From assembly GCA_026419785.1 (NCBI GenBank), contig JAODTK010005781.1, forward strand, positions 310,001 through 374,000: DNA of 64,000 nt. The letters are read 5' to 3'. Below are positions 48,640 through 61,405 of this stretch, piece by piece (within the stretch, counting starts at the first letter, position 1; each line of letters opens with the position of its first letter). Origin of the DNA: Sclerodactyla briareus. Its lineage: Eukaryota; Echinodermata; Holothuroidea; Dendrochirotida; Sclerodactylidae. The translations under genes were made by a program, and so were the position numbers. The notes beneath the pieces were generated by a model that worked only from the letters and a program-made list of their open reading frames with translations, ran no database searches and was not told where the DNA came from.

Positions 48640-49480
48640 AAAACTGTATCTATAGGTCCAACCCATATCAACGGATGGTCCTAATGGAGTATTCGCTTCA
48701 AGTTGGTTTCATTATGCAGCGAAAATTGGGGAAAAGCCAATTGCACAATAATGCAAGACCTTACACGTGGACAACACGGAGGAAGGAAGTAGTTATGGTA
48801 TGCATCTCATGTTTCATTTTGTTGCATAGTAAACATTAGCAGAGAAGTTCTGTTGTCTTCTCTTACCAGAGTGACCACAATACCTACCAACCCATACAGC
48901 AGTGGTTCCCAACCTTTTCTTCCCCCATTTCCCCCTTTGCCTTTCCTTTGAAGGAGTTTGCCCTTATGAAAATAGTGAAGGTTATAGGTGGGGAGATGCG
49001 GGAAAGGGTTTAAAATTGCTATGTAATTGTGTTGGTTTAAACAAGAAGAATGCCACAGCTCGAAAAAATTGATACCTTTGTATACATTTCTTATCTCTGA
49101 ATCCTGAAATCTTACCTGGGGGAATTTCCTGCTGGTGGGAACCACTGCACTACAGCAATCCCCTTAATAGACTAATGCTTTTCAAAGTGAAAATAATGAT
49201 GTGAATGTCAATAGAAAACAAAAGAGGTTTGCAGAGTTGCTGCAAGTATGACATCATTATTATTGATGATGGGAGGGCGTTTTGATCTTGCACAATGCAC
49301 TTACACAAACTTCTAGGACTGTAACTCGTAGGGAAAGGTGTATGAACTTGGGTTGGGACTGACGAATTCGGCTTTTAGCAAGCTTATATATAGCCACTTC
49401 CTAGTTTTATCATGCAGTTGTCCTGAACTTGATGTGTCCGATGGATGTTAAACTTATACCTAGTTAGAATTCCATTTATT
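48640..49480 (+). repeat. Dispersed repeat family X, copy 2 (interrupted)
   Basis: Landmarks of the copy at 2985-3530 recur: TATCTATAGGTCCAACCC, TTCAAGTT, GGGGAAAAGCCAATTG, CACAATAATGC, GTTTCATTTTGTTG, AGTTCTGTTGTCT, then CTTTTCAAAGTGAAAAT, GTGAATGTCAATAG and GTGCAAGTATGA-like wording. It is split by a MITE at 48900-49147. Confidence 0.78.
48900..49147. mobile_element. 248-bp hAT-type MITE
   Basis: The element begins CAGTGGTTCCCAACC and ends GGTGGGAACCACTG, the CAGTGGTTC(T/C)CAACC terminus known from many non-autonomous hAT elements. Flanking 8-mers CCATACAG (48892-48899) and CACTACAG (49148-49155) agree at 6 of 8 bases, an aged target duplication. The related uninterrupted copy at about 3265 reads GTTACACAGCAATCC at the same place, giving an empty site. 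No transposase inside. Confidence 0.9.
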
Positions 49481-50030
49481 ATTGTATAAAAACTTCCAAA
49501 CCATCACCATTTGTCCAGGTGTATGTAGACTATGACAAATCGTCCCATTTCAATCCCATGAAATCACAGTTGTTTGTCGGGGATGGTAGGACCACCCATT
49601 AAAGCAGGGGTACCAAACCTGTGGTACCACCAGTGGAACTTTTACGGTTGGGATGCCGGGGTGGCGACGGTGACTCCAAGTGTGCTCCAAATGATGGTAA
49701 TATGCACTAGATTGCATACATGTGAGTACTTAATTAATGTAGGCAGTGGGCTGCCATGACAAATTTGTATTCAATGATTTTTGTGCAATCAAAACAGAGC
49801 TGGCTTTTTCAGTATATTATTACAGTGGCTTAGCCTATGCCTCGGTTTGTTGGCATTGAGTCTGTTTGTGTGTGCACATGCATCCCATTAGAGACTCGGC
49901 GTCAACATTGTATTTTACTTATCTGTATCTGACCTAAGCCTAGGCTTTGATAAAACTGGCAGGGGTCTGCCTAGGTTAATGGACTTTTTGCAGTCTTTAT
50001 ACTACTTGATATGCCCGAGATATCAAGGGT

Positions 50031-50103
50031 GGAAGAATGGTGAAGTGGTATCAATGAACACTTTACACACCAAAATTCTGGGTTTGAATTCCAGCGTACT
50101 GGG
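50031..50103 (+). other. tRNA-like sequence (possible SINE head)
   Basis: TGGTGAAGTGGT at 50038 fits a pol III A box and GGTTTGAATTC at 50081 fits a B box, at the spacing found in tRNAs. The T arm folds as CTGGG/TCCAG around a TTTGAAT loop. The acceptor stem does not pair, so this is not an intact tRNA gene; a decayed tRNA pseudogene or tRNA-derived SINE is likelier. Confidence 0.42.
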
Positions 50104-51714
50104 ATGATTTTCCCTGGCCTGGATGGCTGCACTTGCAGTTGTGATGGGCGAGGTCTAGATCGTCACTTCAGGTTTGTACAATGTGATGCAGTGGATTGTT
50201 TGGGTTACTGGGGTGTGTTAAGGGATATTTGCAATAAGTCTGTCTGTCGGCTGTGAGCAGTCATGTTGGATATGAATCTTCCACTCCTCAAGATTCCCAG
50301 AGAGTGGTTGGATCCTGGGCACTGATAGTCGTTTCAGATGGGGACGTGAAATAGCGATCCCGGGAGCAGGTTAGATGGGTACGCCCCCGCCTCATACATC
50401 TGAGCACTAGTGAGAACTATGCCGAGCTCATCCACGATCAATACTGGCAAGGTCCCTAGATGAGCCTTATTGGCTTCCGAGTAGTGAAATCAAATGTAGT
50501 CGTATGGTTACAATTATTCCTGCGTGAGTTCCGTTCTTAGACTTGCTGTCGTGGTGTTATGGAGAGGGGAGGAGGGGAGTATGGCCCATGTTTGCACCAT
50601 GCTTGGTGTGTGTGCTAGAGGTTTGTTGTGACCGTTACTATGAAAGTCAAGGATTATTTTTTATTGTTACGGTGGGTGGGGTACGGGTTACTTGTGTAGT
50701 TTTAGCAGCGCGTTTTAGAATTTGGTTCAAAATCTAACTCTTGAAGAATTTAACCGATCAGGCTGCGGGGTGGTGAGAAGAGGTGAGAAGAGGATGTGTG
50801 GGGGAGGGAGGAAGGATTTGATGTCAATGATTTTGTTTTGTTTAAAGTTTAAGTTTGGGTGTGTGTATTTTGAAGAGATAGGATAGAGGGACTGCAACAA
50901 CTAGAAATACTAAGAATCAGCAAAATTTATTTCTCATTATAACGGACCTTACAAAACGTGGGTCCGAGATCACTTTCGAGGCATTGGACGTGGGTTGACT
51001 GTTCACCAGGACTCAGGGCTGACCACCTGTTACAGGTAAGGTAAGGACCTTGTAATAGGTTAAGGTAGAAGTTTATTGATCCAAAACGGAAAGAAATTCA
51101 GGTACGCGCACAGACGGATACAGAAAGGATGTGAAATAACATTGTAGAAATATATACTTATAATACAGATAATAGCTATCAACTATGAAACGATAAGAAA
51201 TTAGCCACCACTATTATTATATTAGGCATCAGTCATTTGTTGTATATTTATTATGTATTTCATTCTGATAAGGGGTAAGATTATGCCATTACATTGTTGT
51301 TGAAATTGATTATAGCCTTTGTCAACTTTTTTGAGCCCGTTTTGGATCCTCACATCCTTGACGGAGTGACAGGCATTTTTAGTTTCAATTCAAGGCCCTA
51401 AACTTCACAATAATTATTCAAATGTGACAATGGGGAGGAAGATACTCCCTCACAAGGAGCCCTCATCTTTGGACCTGAAAATGTGGACTGGTCCCCAGTT
51501 GGAGATGGTGCAATCCTCCACATTGAAGGGATAAAAAGAAGTGGGCAAATATGCTCCTGTAGTGATCAATGCCAAAATAAACCTACCTTCCAGAGGCCTA
51601 AGACGGACTTATATCACCAGGCTAGCCTATTGAACCACTAGTCCTACCTCAACCATGTTAGGCCCCTAGCGCCTTGGAAACACGTGATTTGTTGGCAAAG
51701 ATTCAAGGCCCTAT

Positions 51715-51910
51715 AGAAGTGAGGAAGAAAATTTGTTTGTTATAAGGGTGAAACAAGAATGGCGTTCCTACGATGTGTCAAAAACTGTCAATTATGCACA
51801 AATTTGGGTTGTGGGGTTGTTAAACAGCTCATACGATAGAGTTACTATGGGCAACTGCATTTGAATTGGCTTAATAATGGGGTTTGAAGTGTCAGTGAAT
51901 TTGCAGGATT
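51715..51910 (+). repeat. Dispersed repeat family Z, copy 1
   Basis: TTTGTTATAAGGGTGAAAC, AATGGCGTTCCTACGATG, GTCAATTATGCACA, GTTGTTAAACAGC and GAGTTACTATGGGCAACTG recur with differences at 53735-53915. No coding sequence. Confidence 0.7.
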
Positions 51911-53734
51911 CCGAGCAGGCTGATCAGCAATGATGTGATTCGCATTGTTTGGCCCCGGACTTGAGACTGGATTTAAAGGACCCATGCTCAGAGTTCAATA
52001 ACTTCGACCCAGTTGAGGACTTGGTCCAAGTCCGCTGGTTTTTGTCCCCTATTTTTTTTACAAAGCAGTACATTCCAGTAGTGAAAGATATCCAATTTGT
52101 ACCCTCACAAATTTATACGGTCACATAAATAATTCCGTGATGATGGACATAACAGACATTGTTTTAATAAAAATTGACCATTATATAATGTTTTGCATTA
52201 TCAAATCAAATACTCACATCCACAAATATACCCTAAACTTTGATAGAATGTATTCGCCACGCCACTTTATGTTATTTCACAAGTCATGTGAAGTATTCCA
52301 AACCTGAAAAGTAAACACCACCTCCCAGCCTCCCCTCCCATCCCTCCCATGCCCCCCCTCCCCCCCCCTCCTCCCACGTCCCCCCCCTCCCCCCCCTACT
52401 TGTTGCACCGGTGGGAGGATTCCAGCATCCAGGATAACATAACCTCACACGTCATGTTGGATAGATCTTGTTTTTTGGTCAATTAGCTCTTTGCAAGACT
52501 AAAATCCAGCAGCACTTACTTTATCCAATTTGCCCTCCTCAGGACGGCAATCCAGCAGCACTTAAGTAGCCCTAGGCTATGGTTTTATCCTTTCTCCTAT
52601 CCTCCTCTGCGCTTGTTTTAGTGTGCAATGCTGCATGCAACAGAGACAGCATAAGCCACCATTAAAGCTAACACTGGTGATATAATTCCTAAGTGATTAC
52701 TGTTTTTAGCACTGTAGGACACACAAATGTTTTTTTTAGTATATTAGAGGTTCCAAATCTATCCAACATTACATTAACACTGAAACTGAGTATGATAACA
52801 AATTAGTTCTAAAAGCCACTGCCATGAACATACAATGATAACCGCCAGGGGCATTTCCTAGGGTGGCTCGCGAGTTCCCATACATACTAATGAGGTACAA
52901 TTGAGTTAACAAGCAACCGCAAAGTTATTGCATCCAATCTCATAAGAGCCTGGGCCCCATGGCGGTTGTGTTAGATTACTCATGATCCACTAAATATGAG
53001 CCTGGGAGTATTGATTATCATTGAAAGACTCGCAGAAATAAAGAGAGGAATCGGAATTCACACGTCAATCGACAATGTAAACTGCCAATATGAGAAATGA
53101 TCAAGGGATCAATTAATTAAACAATTAGAGCTTAGATTAAATTTCCTTCCGGGGAACTTTTTGTCCTTTGTCGTCATTTTGTGAAACAGACACTAGCAAA
53201 ACCAGAGATACTTCACAAGTAACGGTCTTTGAGTGGTTTTTCAGACAACTTGCTGAAATGACAAGAACTTTGGTCCTGAGAATAGTTATTCAGGTCATTC
53301 ACTGTGAGCATAAGCAAGCATGGTCAAGTAATCCCCCACACTTACTGTTTGGCCCAATTTGGGGATCACGATCTACCATAAACTACCTTCTTAAGATCAT
53401 CTAATGAGCAGTTGCCCTAATTACTCACTCCATCTTTTAGGCCTTTTTCACAACCCCGCCCCCAACTGGCTCCATGCATAGTTGACACAGATCTATAGGG
53501 ACGTCATTCTTGTTCGCCAAAGCTAGGATGCCGACCACTACGCTAACTACATCAACGTTAGACTAGTGATACTATGAATATGGCATAGAAAAGAGTGTAC
53601 TATCGATCATCCTCTAGACCATTCGCTGTGTGCATTGAATATTCACTTAATTATCCGCTAAAATCCTTACAATCCAGGCATTGGGTCCAGAATATGTCAA
53701 TGATCAATGCAGGAAAGTCAAGACGATAGAAGAA

Positions 53735-53915
53735 GACTTGTTTGTTAGGCACAAGCGAAATATAATGGCGTACCGTATGAGGGTCAATTATGCATGGAGT
53801 TGGGAGCGGAGTTATTATAAAGACAGCCGATAAGATGGGTTACTAGGTGGCAACTGTAATAGATGAGTTACGAAGTGTAGTGGGGCAGCGTAAGTGAAGC
53901 GGCGAGTTTCCAAAA
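53735..53915 (+). repeat. Dispersed repeat family Z, copy 2
   Basis: The counterpart of 51715-51910: TTTGTTAGGCACAAGCGAAA, TATAATGGCGTACCGTATG, GTCAATTATGCATGGAGTTG, AAAGACAGCCGATA and TTACTAGGTGGCAACTG in the same order and orientation, 2 kb away. Confidence 0.7.
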
Positions 53916-55509
53916 TTTATGCTTTGCAACACAACTGGTGGATGGGATTTCCTTCAAGTAAGGTCACCAGAGGTCAATTATGGCCGAATATATGCAATTA
54001 TACCTGAAATTTGGGATTCAAGGAAAAATGGTTCAAGGCGAACTTGCTTCTACCAGCACTATTGAAACTCTGATGCATTACCATAGGTATGCATATGGGC
54101 ATATACGTTTGTACAGTATTGCATCAATAAGCCCCAGCCAATATGAGTAGTTGGAACAAAAATGATGTGTTACAAAAAAATCTGCTGCACCCCGATTCCA
54201 AATTGAATTTTCATTAGTGCAGTCCCCTCAGGAAAATTTCTTTAAACATGAGAAAGTAGCACTAACACTACTTCCTCCCCCCTCCCCTCTGGCTGAGAAA
54301 AATGCAGAGGCTCCTAGATCAGGCGGACAAGATGATTTATTCCCGATTGTGATATTTCCTGGGTTCCCTCTTGCTACGGGGGTGCATCGGGAAAGGGAAA
54401 GCTTTATCGTAAGTTCACCATTGAAGCCATACCCCAATGCATTTGGGCGCACTTTGGGCTGCAACTCGCAATTATCATTCATTGCCAAACTCTACTGGGA
54501 TCTTTTTCCTTTTTTTTTTTACATAGTTTTTCCCTCCCCCCTCCCATTTCCCTCTCTTTCATCTCCCTGATTTTTCAGCCTTTGATTTTCCCGATTTGCC
54601 CTCTCGATTCTCTGTCAGGGGAGCAACTTGGCCCCCTACCCCACCCCCACTAGCAAATGCCACTGTCCAAGATGCAAAATTGATACAACTGAAATAACAA
54701 TAATGAGGGGGTGAATCCACACACCCCCCCTCCCCTGGGATATGTCATTGATTAGTCGTGCTGGATCAGGCCACAATTTTTAATCTGATGATTCAACTAG
54801 CAACACCAGACGCGATTGCTCGGAGCTCATGTTAACATATGGTATTCCAGGTACTTGGGAGTGGACTCGACTAAGAAGGAACCATACAGAAAAATGCATA
54901 TTTATTAAAAGGGCAAGTTCACCAAAAATATTTAAATGTCAATTATGATTGTGCATTGAAATCATTGCCAATCAAACTTTTCATGTTCATGTTCATAGCA
55001 TGTTCGGTTATAAAAAAAGTTACTAAGTTTGTAAAGATGAAATAATTTATCACATGCTAAGCTAGCAAATTTGCAACATTGGAACCCTTGAGCCGTCATA
55101 TATATCAATGTAACGCAAAAGAAAAAAATGTTCTTAACTTTTCCCTCAGGATTGGTAGATGACATCATAAAGGTTAGCCAGTTTGCCGAAATCACAAATA
55201 TAGGAAATTTTGAGGGACGAGCCAGATTTCCCAACCGAACTGCTTATTAACTGGAACAAAGTGACTTGAATTTTTATTCTCTTTAACCTTATAACACCAA
55301 AAAGAGTATTATTTGGCTGGACTTTGCCTTTAAATTGGAATTACAAAAAAATGCTAGAAGACACATGCATCGTTTTGACCTTCGGGGCCTCTTTCGATTC
55401 ACTTTTTGAGTGATTGTGTCATCAGATTGATCAGAATGGTTTTGGAGATACATTACTGGACACAATTGATAGCTCTCATCGTGCTCAAAGACACCGCAGG
55501 CTTGGATAC

Positions 55510-56060
55510 CACAGAAAACTGTATCTATAGGTCCAAACCCCCATTTAATACGGATGTTAATCCTATGTGGAGTTATTGTCCTTCAAGTTTTGGCCATCTA
55601 GGCAGAGAAATTGGGGAGAATCCCAATGCGCAATAATGCCTGACCGCAACATGGACAACACAGAAATTATGTTATAATGTATTTGATCGTTTCATTTTGT
55701 TGAATAAGGCCACATTTCAAAGTTTCTGTTGTCCTCCTTCTCTCACCAAGTAACCATCACCACCACCCACACCAACAAAGCATCCTTCCCATAGGCCTAC
55801 ATGCTTTTCAAGTGAAAGTAATATTTGAATTTCAATAGAAACAAGATTGTTTGCAGGGTTGTCATGTATGACATCATTTAGTATTGCATGCTGGGAATTC
55901 ATTTTCTAACCTTGCGCATACACAGCTTCACAATACACAAACTTCAAATGACTATAACTCTGTAACGGAAGTCTATGAACTTACGGTTTGGGGGGGCTAC
56001 GCATTCGTTTTATCCAGCTATTGAATAGCCCCTGTATAAATCATCCTGCATTTGTTCTTT
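55510..56060 (+). repeat. Dispersed repeat family X, copy 3
   Basis: CTGTATCTATAGGTCCAAAC, ATGTGGAGTTATTGTCCTTC, AATTGGGGAGAATCCCAATG, CGCAATAATGC, GTTTCATTTTGTTG, CCCATAGGC, GAATTTCAATAG and the closing AACTCTGTAACGGAAGT correspond to copies at 2985 and 48640. It lacks the MITE at the homologous point. Confidence 0.78.
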
Positions 56061-56509
56061 TATAGCAGCAATAGATGTGTTACAAGTCTGACATGGGCAA
56101 TATCACATTATAAACTTTGATGCTATTGCTGGCAGACTGGTACCAGTAGGTGTACCAGTACTGTCAATGACGACAGTTAAACATGAAATTACAATAACAA
56201 TTGTAATATTTGAAGTGGAAAAATCACTGAAAAACGTATTTATTTGTAGAAAGACTGGTGGCCAGTAGTTAAAGTAAACTCCATCAACCCTTCGAATCAG
56301 CTCCACCATGATTGAAACCAAAACTGGAATAACATATTTTGAAAGCAGCCTCTAATTCACTGTAACTACATGCAGCAACGACATGAAACCCTGCCAGTTT
56401 TCTCCATTCGGAGTAATCTAGTGGGCTAACGGGGAGGAAGGGGGGGCGGGGCTGTAGCGAGCGGGGGGGTACACCCACCCCCCCCCATCATTTTCCGTGC
56501 CGTCGCAGA

Positions 56510-56660
56510 TTTTTGTCTGTCGGCAAAAAGAGAAAGAGGAAAGTAAAGAAGAGAAAGCGGAGAGGAGGAAAAGACGAAAGAGGGGAAGGGAAACGAAAAG
56601 GGAAGTACGGGGAGTGGGGGGACAGGGATGGAAAGAGGAATGAAAGAGAAAGAACCGGAA
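56510..56660 (+). repeat. Purine-rich (GA/AAG) low-complexity stretch
   Basis: Mostly A and G on the plus strand. It yields a lysine/arginine-rich ORF on one strand and a phenylalanine/proline/serine-rich ORF on the other; neither resembles a gene. Confidence 0.7.
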
Positions 56661-57334
56661 GCCAGACTTTATTATCGCTATTTCGCTTTTGGCTCTTCAT
56701 CTAATTTTGGCCCTTCAGCGTCGGCAAGTGAATGGCAGCACCCAGCAAACAATATTGTGACGGCCCGTCGCCGTGGTGTAATTGGACAGTTACCGAGTCT
56801 GTCGGAATTCGGCAAAAGGGGAACCAAAGGCGTTATCGTTTGACATTTATTTTCCATGAGACTGACAGTTCTTTGAAATTTTTGTTTCTGGTCCCGCTAT
56901 TATTCCAGAAATCCATAAAAAAATTGAGCATTTTGCTGAAAACAATAGAAGGATTTCTCAGATGAAACAATGAAACAGTCGTTTTTAGGCGGGGAATCAT
57001 GCAGCGGCAGAGCTTAGTAACAAGGCGAAGATAGAGTGCACACCCCCAGTTTTTTTTTAGATCAAAAAATTCAGGCAGAAACTACCCAACTTTGGGCACA
57101 GAATAAGTTAAAATCTGCTTAGAGATACCTACTAATGCATCAGTGGAAAGAAGAATTACTAAATGGCCGAAACTTGCCAATCAATTGCCCCATTGAGGGT
57201 CCATTTTTGCGGCGCTTCGGGCGCAGTGGGGTATGGATTGTCTCTCTTCATATCTCACAAGCTGCAGTAAAAAAATCGGGCATTGTTTAGGAATTCAGGC
57301 AAAAAAATTTCGCGTTCCAAATTTAAAGGGTGCC

Positions 57335-57635
57335 GCGTACGTGGTGAGCGAGGGTCGAGTTAATTACAGATGAATCGCCCCCATTTTACTGGAAATATGG
57401 CACCAGATTGCATCTGAGGACGTTTCAATATTCAAAATTTTCCAAAGGGGAGGGGGACAACCCCCCTTCCCTTAGACCCCCCATATCAGTCACACTTGCC
57501 AGATCCATCGTCAAAAACCTAATCTCTAACACCCTCCCAATCATCAACCCTTCGCCCCGGGAGGGGACTGGGTATTTTTTTTTCCACGATCGATAAAACC
57601 AGATTTTCCAGATTGATAAAATGACATTTGACCCA
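57335..57635 (+). repeat. hAT-derived non-coding fragment
   Basis: GGCACCAGATTGCATCTGAGG followed by AAAGGGGAGGGGGACAACCC and CCCATATCAGTCACA matches the end of the hAT element at about 46930-46985, which has the same GGGGAGGGGGACAACCCCC...CCCATATCAGTCACATGACATTTG wording. It is probably part of a related copy whose ends I could not define. Confidence 0.6.
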
Positions 57636-58796
57636 CAAAAGTGAACAGCATAGAGACTGACATTTAACAATTACGATGATCGGGTACAGCCCCTTCTCAC
57701 CTATAGTCTCTCACGAGCAGAAGTGTATTAGCGTCATCTAGACATATTTCATGACAGTGGGTCTGTCATTCCCAGTAGTTGTATGACCCACATGTACTGT
57801 CCCTACTCGAATGACCTGCGCATAAGCTTGTGTCACATCGTTAACACAAACAAATACCTCGTTATCAGCTGGTCATCTACTTCCTTCTCCATTCATCTTC
57901 CATCCTTTTTCTCTTTCTTCCCTCTATCCCTTTCCCCCCTACCATCAACCACCTCTCTAATTTTTCCCACTGGAGCCTATGCTAGCCCCCCCCCCCCATC
58001 CCTCCTTTAACAGATAGCTCATTTCTTTCCTACTTTCAGCTCCAAATCATTATTAAAATAACAGTAGAAGTGGCTAAAAATATAATTACCATAAATACAA
58101 AAGATAATTCTGTCACAATTTCAGCTTGATTTGAACACCAGGCCTCCTATCCATCTTTGCGATGAATGATTGCTGACAGTCAATTGCAAACTTTATTCCC
58201 TTGAGATTGGGTCAAAATCTTATGGTATTATCAAAAGCGAACCAGGAATAGTGTCCCAACAAGAATCGCAATAGTTGTTATAGAATTCTTCCTTGATTAG
58301 GATTCATTTTGCAATCTCCTGCTGAGCCACCATAATTTTTTTTAAGGTATACTCTCCGAGATCAGAGGATCGAACTCACACCTATTTTCAGACGACTTCG
58401 AAGAATAATGCTCTCCCTGCAAGATTCTTCTGCCAACGATTGGAAGCAGATGGGTGATTTTCCGCGATGAACAATCGATGAAACCCTTAGCCAAGATGCT
58501 CGTGAACTTAAACGTTCAACTTGCAAAATGAGAAGGATGAATATGGTCCACCCTGGACTACTGTAAAAAATTTCCGAAGTTTCATTGCGCGGGGTTGGTG
58601 CCAGGCAATGTGGGGTCAGTTGAGTAAGTGCAATAGATTTCACCTAATTCAATACCCAGCAAGCTCCATGGTGCAACCTTGAATACTGCACCATTTTGTC
58701 AACTGTGAATCCTTCACCAGGTACATGGAAAGGCAATGCCTCTTGGCAGTACTTTAATATAGGGGGTGGGGATTTGAATAATCCCAACCCAGATGG

Positions 58797-59990
58797 CAAA
58801 TTGCCTATTACTACCCCCATATTACTCCTGTGGTGAGTGGTTTCTCATCAATGTAGCTATATGCCCCAGCACTTCTTTGGCTATTTACACCCCCATATTA
58901 TTCCTATAGTGAGTGGTTCCTCATCAATGTAGCTATATTGCCCCAGCACTTCTTTTGCCATTTACGCCCCCATATTATTCCTATAGTGAGTGGTTTCTCA
59001 TCATGTAGCTATATTGCCCCCGCACTTCTTTTGCCATTTACGCCCCCATATCATTCCTATAGTGAGTGGTTCCTCATCAATGTAGCTATATTTGAACAAG
59101 CACTTCTTTGGCTATTTACACCCCCATATTATTCCTATAGTGAGTGGTTCCTCATCAATGTAGCGATATTGCCCCAGCACTTCTTTTGATATTCACACCG
59201 CCATATTATTCCTATAGTGAGTGGTTCTTCATCAATGTAGCATATTGCCCCAGCACTTCTTTTGCCATTTACGCCCCCATATTATTCCTATAGTGAGTGG
59301 TTCTTCATCAATGTAGCTATATTGCCCCAGCACTTCTTTGGCTATTTACACCCCCATATTATTCCTATAGTGAGTGTTACTCATCAATGTAGCTTATATT
59401 GCCCCAGCACTTCTTTTGCCATTTACGCCCCCATATTATTCCTATAGTGAGTGGTTTCTCATCAATGTAGCTTATATTGCCCCAGCACTTCTTCTGCCAT
59501 TTACGCCCCCATATCATTCCTATAGTGAGTGGTTTCTCATCAATGTAGCTATATTGCCCCACCACTTCTTTGGCTATTTACACCCCCATATTATTCCTAT
59601 AGTGAGTGTTCCTCATCAATGTAGCTATATTGCCCCAGCACTTCTTTTGATATTCACACCCCCATATTATTCCTATAGTGAGTGGTTCCTCATCAATGTA
59701 TCTATATTGCCCCAGCACTTCTTTTGATATGTTACTATTTACACAAACAATTACACCCCCATAATTATTCCTATAGTGAGTGGTTCCTCATCAATTTAGC
59801 TATATTGCCCCAGCACACCTTTTGCTATTTACACCGCAATATTATTCCTATAGTGAGTGGTTCCTCATCAATGTAGCTATATTGCCCCAGCACTTCTTTT
59901 GCCATTTACGCCCCCAAATTACTCCTTTGGTGAGTGGTTTCTCATCAATGTAGCTATATTGCCCCAGCACTTCATTTGTTCACACCCCTC
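58797..59990 (+). repeat. ~77-bp satellite, about 15 copies
   Basis: The unit CCCCCATATTATTCCTATAG, TGAGTGGTTCCTCATCAATG, TAGCTATATTGCCCCAGCAC, TTCTTTTGCCATTTACG recurs with spacing 73-83 bp near 58834, 58909, 58985, 59058, 59141, 59216, 59295, 59370, 59446, 59525, 59600, 59678, 59775, 59855 and 59930. One unit (about 59725-59760) has a ~20-bp internal expansion. The unit is almost free of stops in several frames, which creates long spurious ORFs. Confidence 0.97.
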
Positions 59991-60701
59991 TTTCACTCTC
60001 AGCCTGGCTATTTTCTTCACTGTTTACAATCACACTCGATTGAAGATGACAAGAGGTGATCAGCCAGCAGAATTCTAATTTCTGCCCATTCTTTTCAATA
60101 GACTGTCCATTAAATAGTCGACTCGCCTAATCAATCAGAGGCTCTTTATCGACTGTGGAGGAAATAAACCAGAATGCCCCAAAGCTCTGATACCAGCAGA
60201 TAAGAACTAACATCTAACCTCCACCATGGAACGACTTTACATAATATCAACTCGAACAGTATCAGCGCTTTGGTGAGTGATGGACTCTCACATTGATTGT
60301 GATGACACAATATGGTCCCAATGGAATCTTTATTTACATTCCTATTAAATTATAATTGCAATGCATGATCACACACCCCCACTACCCCTGGACAGGTGAG
60401 TCATTGTAGGGTCATTGTCCAATGGCAAGGTGACACACATGTGGGTCATTGTATGGATGTTGTCGGTCTCTGAGATGCGGAGGGTGAGTCAGTTGCTTCA
60501 ACTTGTAACAGAGTATGGGTGCTTTCGGGAATTTGGGTATCCCCATTTTCCATGATTTGTCAGTCACGAAAGTGACCGAGGGATGGGTCCCTGTACCTAG
60601 TTTGTTGACCCACCTGGGTAGTAGGGGTGCGTCATGCAATTGATAGTGCATAAATGTACTAGTTATCTGGATCACCTCAAAATGTGGGTAAAGGTAGCAA
60701 T

Positions 60702-60800
60702 CCACACTGTGCTCCTATACAGTAATCCAATTTCTATAACCTTAGAACTTTCTATGAAATTCCGACAAAATAGGATCTCTCACCATACTGATTTTTTTTT
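60702..60800 (+). repeat. Local duplication, copy 1
   Basis: CACACTGTGCTCCTATACAG, TAATCCAATTTCTATAACC and GGATCTCTCACCATACTGAT with a T run recur at 61252-61430. The second copy contains an extra ~85 bp, which is the family Y repeat. Confidence 0.7.
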
Positions 60801-61314
60801 CATTCATAGGTGGGGTGAGGTGATGTACATACACTAGGAATAAGAATCACCTGCTCCTAAAAACATGCATGCCGACAAGTTAAAGCTCCATTCAGCCTTT
60901 GAAATATTCGAGAAAATAGGCATCAATGATACAGAGAATGAATGCCATCTTCTACCGGCATCTACAGAAGATTTTCAGTCAAAATTACCGCACTCAATTC
61001 ATTTCTATTTTGGAGAAAATGGTGATCAGTCCGCAAATTTTCAAAAAGCCGGCCGGCCGTAACAAATGTATTTGTTTCGACACAGCGACCTAAACCACAA
61101 AATTATAAATTTTGATACTAATACTATAGTTTTCAACAGAGATTTTTTTCAATTGTAGTTTTTATATCAGTCAATACAATAGATTGATAAAGTATGGATA
61201 GCTTTTGTGGCTTGGAAGGGCGTGAAATAAAAGGCTGAATGAAACTTAACGATCACACACTGTGCTTCTATACAGTAATCCAATTCTAATAACCACAGAA
61301 CTATTTCATGAAAG

Positions 61315-61405
61315 CTAAAAGAATATGCCAGATCCCGCGGCTAGTAGGTGGATTAACTGCAAAGGTAAGTGGTGAAAGGTTCATACCATTTGTGCAATGA
61401 ATTAG
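61315..61405 (+). repeat. Short dispersed repeat family Y, copy 3, inserted in a local duplicate
   Basis: AAAAGAATATGCCAGATCCC, GCGGCTAGTAGGTGG and AACTGCAAAGG match copies at 11845, 28145 and 62135. A-box-like GGCTAGTAGG (61339) and B-box-like GGTTCATACC (61378) are about 40 bases apart, as in tRNA-derived SINEs. The surrounding sequence at 60702-60800 lacks it, giving an approximate empty site. Confidence 0.55.

Noticed and set aside
53168..53404. ORF with a QVTVFEWFFRQ stretch resembling the helix-turn-helix of mariner transposases
   Set aside because: The match is about ten residues without the neighbouring conserved blocks or terminal inverted repeats.
56513..56704. Lysine/arginine-rich ORF that could look like a nuclear protein
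   Set aside because: Purine-rich low-complexity DNA; the opposite strand is equally open.
59262..59727. Long plus-strand ORFs rich in PPYYSYSEWFLINVAI-type repeats
   Set aside because: They are translations of the 77-bp satellite; several frames are open and unit lengths vary, so no protein is conserved.
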